DNA of 64,000 nucleotides, taken from assembly GCA_004208945.1 (NCBI GenBank), contig SGPE01000008.1, positions 186,001-250,000 of the forward strand. The letters are read 5' to 3'. Source of the stretch: Pseudoalteromonas sp. CO133X. Its GTDB lineage: Bacteria > Pseudomonadota > Gammaproteobacteria > Enterobacterales > Alteromonadaceae. Positions 59,388 to 64,000 of the stretch are shown here, one piece after another. The translations under genes were made by a program, and so were the position numbers. Position 1 is the stretch's first letter. Every line of letters begins with the position of its first letter. The notes under the pieces are model-generated. The model was given only the letters and a program-made list of their open reading frames with translations. It did not search any database and had not been told where the DNA came from.

Positions 59388-60731
59388 ATGCATATTCATA
59401 TTCTTGGAATTTGTGGCACCTTTATGGGTGGTATCGCCGCAATCGCTAAATCGTTAGGTCATACAGTGACAGGCTCTGATCAAAATGTGTACCCGCCGAT
59501 GAGCACACAATTAGAAGAGCTGGGTATCACACTAACCCAAGGTTATGACGTTGCACAACTTGAGCCAGCCCCTGATATGGTGGTGATTGGTAATGCGATG
59601 AGTCGTGGCAATCCCTGTGTTGAATATGTGCTTGATAAGGGCCTACCTTATACCTCGGGTCCAGAATGGTTAAAGCATAATTTACTACAAAACTCGTGGG
59701 TTTTAGCTGTTGCGGGTACGCATGGCAAAACAACCACAGCGAGTATGCTGGCATGGTTATTAGAGTATGCCGGTATGAAACCTGGGTTCTTAATTGGTGG
59801 CATTGTGCAAAATTTTGGTGTGTCTGCACGTGTTGGCGAAACCCCGTTTTTTGTAATTGAAGCCGACGAATACGATACCGCCTTTTTTGATAAACGCAGT
59901 AAGTTTGTACATTACTTACCACGCACTTTAATCCTAAATAATCTTGAATTTGATCATGCGGATATTTTTGAAGATTTAAACGCCATAAAGAAACAATTTC
60001 ACCACCTGATGCGTACACTACCTGGTAGTGGCAAAGTCATTTGGCCAAGCCAAGACGAAGCACTACAAGATGTGATTGAACGAGGTCTTTGGAGCGAAAG
60101 CGAAACACTGTCGGGTGACTGGGATTACCGTTTGCTTACAGCTGATGGCAGTGAATTTGAAGTATTATTAGCAGGGGAAGTGCAGGGCGTTGTGTCGTGG
60201 CAAGCGATGGGTGAGCACAATGTCAAAAATGCCATTATGGCCATTGCAGCCGCTCGTCATGTAGGGATTGCTGTGTCAGTGAGCATTGCTGGTTTAGCAG
60301 AGTTTATTTCTCCTAAGCGCCGCATGGAGCTAAAAGCCGATGTGAATGGCATTAAAGTGTATGACGATTTTGCACATCACCCAACGGCAATTAAAACAAC
60401 TCTTGCAGGTTTACGTGCAAAAGTGGGCGATGAGAAGATTATTGCCATTTTAGAGCCGCGTTCAAACACCATGAAAATGGGTGTGCATCAACAAACCTTG
60501 ATTGATTCTCTAAGAGCTGCCGATGACGTGTATTTATTTGAACCTGAAAACTTAAGCTGGTCATTAAAAGAATACGCAGATAAAGCAGGTATGCATTGTA
60601 TGCCAAGCACTGAGGAAATCATTGCAGCAGTTGCTGAAGGAAGTGCGCCGTCACAACATATTTTAATAATGAGTAATGGTGGTTTTGAAGGTATTCATCA
60701 GCGTTTAATCAGCACACTTGAACAAAACTAA
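59388..60731 (+). CDS. mpl: UDP-MurNAc:L-Ala-gamma-D-Glu-meso-DAP ligase (peptidoglycan recycling)
   Basis: Attaches recycled tripeptide to UDP-MurNAc. 447 residues, MurC-like. [22 protein letters not shown] is the N-terminal nucleotide fold and [11 protein letters not shown] is typical of Mpl. [15 protein letters not shown] binds [19 protein letters not shown] is the Mpl signature and [10 protein letters not shown] sits in the C-domain. AGGA precedes the ATG. It heads a plus-strand run with ubiX, yadG, yadH and the TrmB-like gene. Confidence 0.97.
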   Translation: MHIHILGICGTFMGGIAAIAKSLGHTVTGSDQNVYPPMSTQLEELGITLTQGYDVAQLEPAPDMVVIGNAMSRGNPCVEYVLDKGLPYTSGPEWLKHNLLQNSWVLAVAGTHGKTTTASMLAWLLEYAGMKPGFLIGGIVQNFGVSARVGETPFFVIEADEYDTAFFDKRSKFVHYLPRTLILNNLEFDHADIFEDLNAIKKQFHHLMRTLPGSGKVIWPSQDEALQDVIERGLWSESETLSGDWDYRLLTADGSEFEVLLAGEVQGVVSWQAMGEHNVKNAIMAIAAARHVGIAVSVSIAGLAEFISPKRRMELKADVNGIKVYDDFAHHPTAIKTTLAGLRAKVGDEKIIAILEPRSNTMKMGVHQQTLIDSLRAADDVYLFEPENLSWSLKEYADKAGMHCMPSTEEIIAAVAEGSAPSQHILIMSNGGFEGIHQRLISTLEQN

Positions 60732-60753
60732 CCAGTATACGGAGCATAACTGT

Positions 60754-61377
60754 ATGCAATTTAAAGATAAAATAACCTTAGCTTTTAGCGGTGCCTCAGG
60801 TGCCCCTTATGGCTTACGGTTACTAGAGGTATTACTTGAGCAGCAGTTTCAGGTGTATGTACTGATCTCAAGTGCGGCAAGAGTGGTGCTTGATACCGAA
60901 TCGAATATAAAGCTGTCGGGCAACGAAGATAAAGCAACTGAACAGCTCAGTACGCTCTTTAATGCCGCGCCAGAGCAACTAAAAGTATTTGGTAAAGATA
61001 ACTGGTTTAGTCCTGTTGCATCTGGCTCAGCCGCGCCGAAGAAAATGGTGGTTTGCCCATGTAGTGCGGGCTCAGTGTCTGCCATTGCTGTTGGGGCATC
61101 AGATAACTTACTTGAGCGCGCCGCTGACGTGGTTATAAAAGAACGTGGGCAGCTGATTTTAGTCCCGCGTGAGACCCCTTTTAGCGAAATTCATCTTGAA
61201 AACATGCTGAAGCTAGCAAAGCTTGGCGTAACCATTATGCCTGCGGCACCTGGGTTTTATCACCAGCCTGAGCAGATTTCAGATCTGGTTGATTTTATGG
61301 TGGCGCGAATTTTAGATCATTTAAACATTGAACATACTTTGACGAAACGTTGGGGTTATGGAGAGGGCAAACAGTGA
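60754..61377 (+). CDS. ubiX: Flavin prenyltransferase UbiX
   Basis: Makes prenylated FMN, the cofactor of the UbiD decarboxylase in ubiquinone synthesis. 207 residues from the ATG at 60754 (GGAG upstream); a TTG at 60718 would extend into mpl. [18 protein letters not shown] is the flavin-binding start, [26 protein letters not shown] the active-site helix, and [16 protein letters not shown] the conserved centre. The end overlaps the yadG GTG start. Confidence 0.96.
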   Translation: MQFKDKITLAFSGASGAPYGLRLLEVLLEQQFQVYVLISSAARVVLDTESNIKLSGNEDKATEQLSTLFNAAPEQLKVFGKDNWFSPVASGSAAPKKMVVCPCSAGSVSAIAVGASDNLLERAADVVIKERGQLILVPRETPFSEIHLENMLKLAKLGVTIMPAAPGFYHQPEQISDLVDFMVARILDHLNIEHTLTKRWGYGEGKQ

Positions 61378-62303
61378 GCGAAAAAACGATCGCATTAAAT
61401 ATTGAAGGCCTAAAAAAGGTTTATAAAAATGGTGTTGAAGCTGTAAAAGGCATTGATTTACAAGTTCAGCAAGGCGATTTCTTTGCTTTGCTTGGCCCAA
61501 ATGGGGCTGGTAAATCAACCACCATTGGTGTTATCTCATCGTTAGTGAACAAAAGCGCTGGTCGCGTAGAGGTATTTGGTCACGACATTGATACTCACCT
61601 TGAAGCCGCTAAATCTGAACTTGGTTTAGTGCCGCAAGAATTTAATTTCAGTCAGTTTGAAACGCTTAACCAAATTTTGGTTAACCAAGCGGGTTATTAT
61701 GGTGTACCAAGAAAGCTGGCGCATGAACGCGCAGAAAAGTATTTAAAGCAGCTCGGTTTATTTGAGAAAAAAGATAAGCAAGCGCGCACTCTTTCAGGTG
61801 GTATGAAACGCCGTTTAATGATTGCTCGTGCGCTGATGCATGAACCTAAATTACTTATTTTAGATGAGCCAACTGCGGGTGTGGATATTGAGCTACGCCG
61901 CTCAATGTGGGACTTTCTTCGTGAGATAAATAAACAAGGTGTCACCATTATCTTGACTACTCACTACCTCGAAGAAGCTGAGCTGTTATGTAAAAACATC
62001 GCAATTATCGACAGCGGCGTGATTGTTGAAAACACCACGATTAAAGCGTTACTTGCCAAACTTGATAAAGAAACCTTTGTACTTGATTTAAAGCAGCCTG
62101 TGCAGCCAATTAGCATTGAAGGCTACAACTACACACAGACTGATGATCATACTTTAGAAGTTGAAGTGGCAAAGTCTCAGGGCTTAAATCAGGTATTTAG
62201 TGCGCTGACTGAGCAAGGTAACACAGTGCTTAGTATGCGAAATAAAGCAAACCGTTTAGAAGAGCTGTTTGTTGGATTATTAGAACAGGGGCGAGGCGAA
62301 TAA
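61374..62303 (+). CDS. yadG: ABC transporter ATP-binding subunit, YadG type
   Basis: 309 residues from the GTG at 61374 (GGAGAGGG upstream). Walker A is GPNGAGKST, signature [18 protein letters not shown], Walker [13 protein letters not shown], switch His in TTHYLEE; the C-terminal [16 protein letters not shown] matches E. coli YadG closely. With YadH it forms an exporter of the ABC-2 type whose substrate is unknown. Four-base overlap with ubiX and one-base overlap with yadH. Confidence 0.95.
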   Translation: MSEKTIALNIEGLKKVYKNGVEAVKGIDLQVQQGDFFALLGPNGAGKSTTIGVISSLVNKSAGRVEVFGHDIDTHLEAAKSELGLVPQEFNFSQFETLNQILVNQAGYYGVPRKLAHERAEKYLKQLGLFEKKDKQARTLSGGMKRRLMIARALMHEPKLLILDEPTAGVDIELRRSMWDFLREINKQGVTIILTTHYLEEAELLCKNIAIIDSGVIVENTTIKALLAKLDKETFVLDLKQPVQPISIEGYNYTQTDDHTLEVEVAKSQGLNQVFSALTEQGNTVLSMRNKANRLEELFVGLLEQGRGE

Positions 62304-63070
62304 TGTTTAAATATGGTGTAGCGCTAAAAAGTATTTGGATCAAAGAGTGTATTCGCTTTTTACGTATTTGGGTGCAAACATTAGTACCGCCTGCAATCAC
62401 GATGAGCTTGTATTTTGTGATTTTTGGTAATCTGATCGGTTCTCGTATCGGTGATATGGGTGGCTTTACTTATATGGAGTTTATTGTACCGGGCCTGATT
62501 ATGATGTCGGTGATCACCAACTCTTACTCGAATGTGGCCTCAAGCTTCTATTCAACTAAATTCCAAAAAAGCATAGAAGAGCTATTAGTTGCGCCAGTGC
62601 CAAATTACATCATTGTACTTGGCTACATGGGCGGTGGTATGACGCGCGGTATGTTAGTTGGTTTGATTGTTACCTGTGTCTCTTTGTTGTTTGTAGATAT
62701 TCAAATTCACAATATTTTTGTGATCATGGCAACGGTTATTTTAACGTCGGCAGTGTTTGCGTTAGGCGGGCTTATCAACGCAATTTATGCTAATAGCTTT
62801 GATGATATTAGTATTATCCCAACCTTCATTTTAACGCCGCTGACTTATCTTGGTGGGGTGTTTTACTCTATCACTTTATTGCCAGAATTTTGGCAAGGCG
62901 TATCGCAAGTAAACCCAATTATTTATATGGTAAATGCATTTCGGTATGGTTTCTTAGGTGTGTCTGATGTCGACTTATCGGTGGCATTTGGTGTACTTGG
63001 TTTATTTATTGTGGGTTTATTTACGTTAGCATTAACCCTTATTAAACGTGGTGTGGGGCTTAGACACTAA
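62303..63070 (+). CDS. yadH: ABC-2 type transporter permease, YadH type
   Basis: 255 residues with six hydrophobic helices. The opening ALKSIWIKECIRFLRIWVQT, IFGNLIGSRIGDM, EFIVPGLIMMSVITNSYSNVASSF, EELLVAPVPN and PTFILTPLTYLGGVFYS follow E. coli YadH almost throughout. Partner of YadG; the substrate is unknown. Confidence 0.95.
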   Translation: MFKYGVALKSIWIKECIRFLRIWVQTLVPPAITMSLYFVIFGNLIGSRIGDMGGFTYMEFIVPGLIMMSVITNSYSNVASSFYSTKFQKSIEELLVAPVPNYIIVLGYMGGGMTRGMLVGLIVTCVSLLFVDIQIHNIFVIMATVILTSAVFALGGLINAIYANSFDDISIIPTFILTPLTYLGGVFYSITLLPEFWQGVSQVNPIIYMVNAFRYGFLGVSDVDLSVAFGVLGLFIVGLFTLALTLIKRGVGLRH

Positions 63071-63735
63071 TGACGGATGCAAATTCGAGAAGTATTGTAT
63101 CGAATCAACCTAGCTTACATGAAAAGCTAGATGAAATTGTTTTAAAACACCTAAGTGCTGAATTTAAAAAGCCGATTGCAGAGCATACGCAAGCGGCTTT
63201 TGATCAGGTAAATGAAAAGGTGCAGGCGTTTGCTGGGCCACTCATTCTTGATTCATGCTGTGGTGTAGGGGAAAGTACCGCTAACTTAGCAAAGCGTCAC
63301 CCAGATGCGTTAGTGATTGGCATTGATAAATCATCACACCGTTTGGATAAGCATGATATCGAGTACAAGCAAACCGATGCAGGCCAGTACATTTTAGTGC
63401 AAGCTGATTTAAACGACTTTTGGCGTTTAGCGGTGGCTGCTAACTGGCAGCCCACGCACCATTACTTGCTGTATCCAAACCCTTGGCCAAAAGCCAAACA
63501 CCTACAAAGGCGCTGGCATGGTGCTGCTATATTCCCATTTATTATTAAATTAGGTGGGCGTTTAGAGCTTAGAAGCAACTGGGATATTTACGTAAAGGAA
63601 TTTGCTCGCTCGCTTGAGCTTGCAGGGCATAAGTGCGATGTTGAGTTGTATGAAAGCGATACCGCTATTACACCATTTGAGCGTAAATATTGGGCCAGTG
63701 GCCAACAGAGTCATCGCTTAGTTATAAACCTATAA
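63070..63735 (+). CDS. TrmB-like SAM methyltransferase, divergent paralogue
   Basis: 221 residues. A class I methyltransferase fold (LILDSCCGVGESTANLAKRHP is motif I; GIDKSSHRLDKH follows). The layout is that of tRNA (guanine-7) methyltransferase: HYLLYPNPWPKAKHLQRRWH, then RSNWDIYVKEF, then ITPFERKYWASGQ. But TrmB has Asp where this protein has Asn in YPNPWPK and in RSNW. It is read in the overlapping mpl-to-yadH run. A related paralogue occurs in other gammaproteobacteria beside a normal trmB. Substrate uncertain. Confidence 0.82.
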   Translation: MTDANSRSIVSNQPSLHEKLDEIVLKHLSAEFKKPIAEHTQAAFDQVNEKVQAFAGPLILDSCCGVGESTANLAKRHPDALVIGIDKSSHRLDKHDIEYKQTDAGQYILVQADLNDFWRLAVAANWQPTHHYLLYPNPWPKAKHLQRRWHGAAIFPFIIKLGGRLELRSNWDIYVKEFARSLELAGHKCDVELYESDTAITPFERKYWASGQQSHRLVINL

Positions 63736-63755
63736 CACGCACTGTGTCCTTGGCA

Positions 63756-64000
63756 TTATGACTGAGGCACATAAGGCGTGGGTGGCGCGAAGTGGTTTCC
63801 TTGCATTAGTGTTATACCTGCTTTGGAAAGTGCTTCAGCCACTTGCTCGCTCTCGACTTGTTCGGCAACGACATCAAGGTTAAGTTGTTTGGCGTACTTC
63901 ACTAAATGTTCAATAAACATATAGCTGTCATCATTGGTGTGTGCTTGGTTAACTAAGCCACGGTCTAGCTTTAGGCCATCAACTTCAAGCTTTAAGATAT
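63756..64000 (-). CDS. EAL-domain protein, C-terminal part (5' end outside window)
   Basis: The minus-strand frame is open from the window edge to the TAA at 63756-63758 and gives the last 80 residues of an EAL-type domain. It reads LKLEVDGLKLDRGLV (Lys of the KxD motif), VVAEQVES (Glu) and MQGNHFAPPTPYVP. The motifs are present but less regular than in the two EAL proteins at the other end of the window. The upstream domains cannot be seen. Confidence 0.85.
   Translation of the reverse strand, partial: ILKLEVDGLKLDRGLVNQAHTNDDSYMFIEHLVKYAKQLNLDVVAEQVESEQVAEALSKAGITLMQGNHFAPPTPYVPQS

Overview
The window reads as a chromosomal segment of a marine gammaproteobacterium of the Alteromonadales, most likely Pseudoalteromonas. 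Base composition is moderate to AT-rich, the proteins look closest to E. coli, Vibrio and Shewanella orthologues, and E. coli-like neighbourhoods are kept (rpsU-yqeY-dnaG-rpoD, ftsY-ftsE-ftsX-rpoH, tadA/mltF/purL, dusB-fis, kbl-tdh, glpE-glpG, ubiC-ubiA). The genus is inferred from this pattern, not from an identity search. I see no rRNA, tRNA, insertion sequence, prophage, CRISPR array or integron. Almost everything is core genome, packed tightly with many 1-8 base overlaps.

Layout. 1-3.9 kb: the end of an EAL protein, a DUF2797 protein and a membrane 7TMR-DISM/EAL phosphodiesterase. 4.0-7.8 kb: purD and purH flanking an exported methyltransferase-like protein. 8.0-10.5 kb: dusB-fis and prmA. 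10.5-15.1 kb: the macromolecular synthesis operon rpsU-yqeY-dnaG-rpoD. 15.2-20.9 kb: rsmD facing away from ftsY, ftsE, ftsX and rpoH. 20.9-25.6 kb: glutaminase, gsk, tadA, a tiny basic protein and mltF. 25.9-32.9 kb: purL and the ydbH-ynbE-ydbL envelope lipid-transport set. 33.0-45.2 kb: lipopolysaccharide inner-core genes (waaA, gmhA, hldE, kdkA, a family 9 glycosyltransferase, gmhB) with a Wzi-like outer-membrane protein and, set inside them, a katG plus cytochrome c peroxidase pair. 45.4-50.9 kb: kbl-tdh, glpE-glpG, a FliL-like protein and ubiC-ubiA. 50.9-57.4 kb: a 2OG-Fe(II) oxygenase, a LysR regulator, an HD-GYP response regulator, several conserved DUF proteins, tsaD and plsY. 57.6-63.7 kb: folB-folK-uppP, then a tightly overlapping run mpl-ubiX-yadG-yadH-(TrmB-like). 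The window ends in another EAL protein on the minus strand.

How the genes connect. Three purine genes (purD, purH, purL) and gsk cover synthesis and salvage. Three c-di-GMP phosphodiesterase-type proteins with EAL domains and one HD-GYP protein indicate heavy second-messenger signalling. The heptose genes gmhA, hldE and gmhB together give ADP-heptose, waaA adds Kdo, KdkA phosphorylates it and the family 9 enzyme probably adds heptose.

The most interesting signals are a perfect CIRCE operator (TTAGCACTC-N9-GAGTGCTAA) in the rpoH promoter region, which suggests that an HrcA-type repressor controls the heat-shock sigma factor; a TrmB-like methyltransferase in which two Asp positions of the family are Asn; a long repeat-built coiled coil in FtsY that includes a 207-base tandem duplication; the peroxidase pair with its 0.9-kb, AT-rich, palindrome-bearing upstream gap; and a conserved-looking 57-residue Arg/Lys-rich protein. 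No wholly new multigene system is evident.
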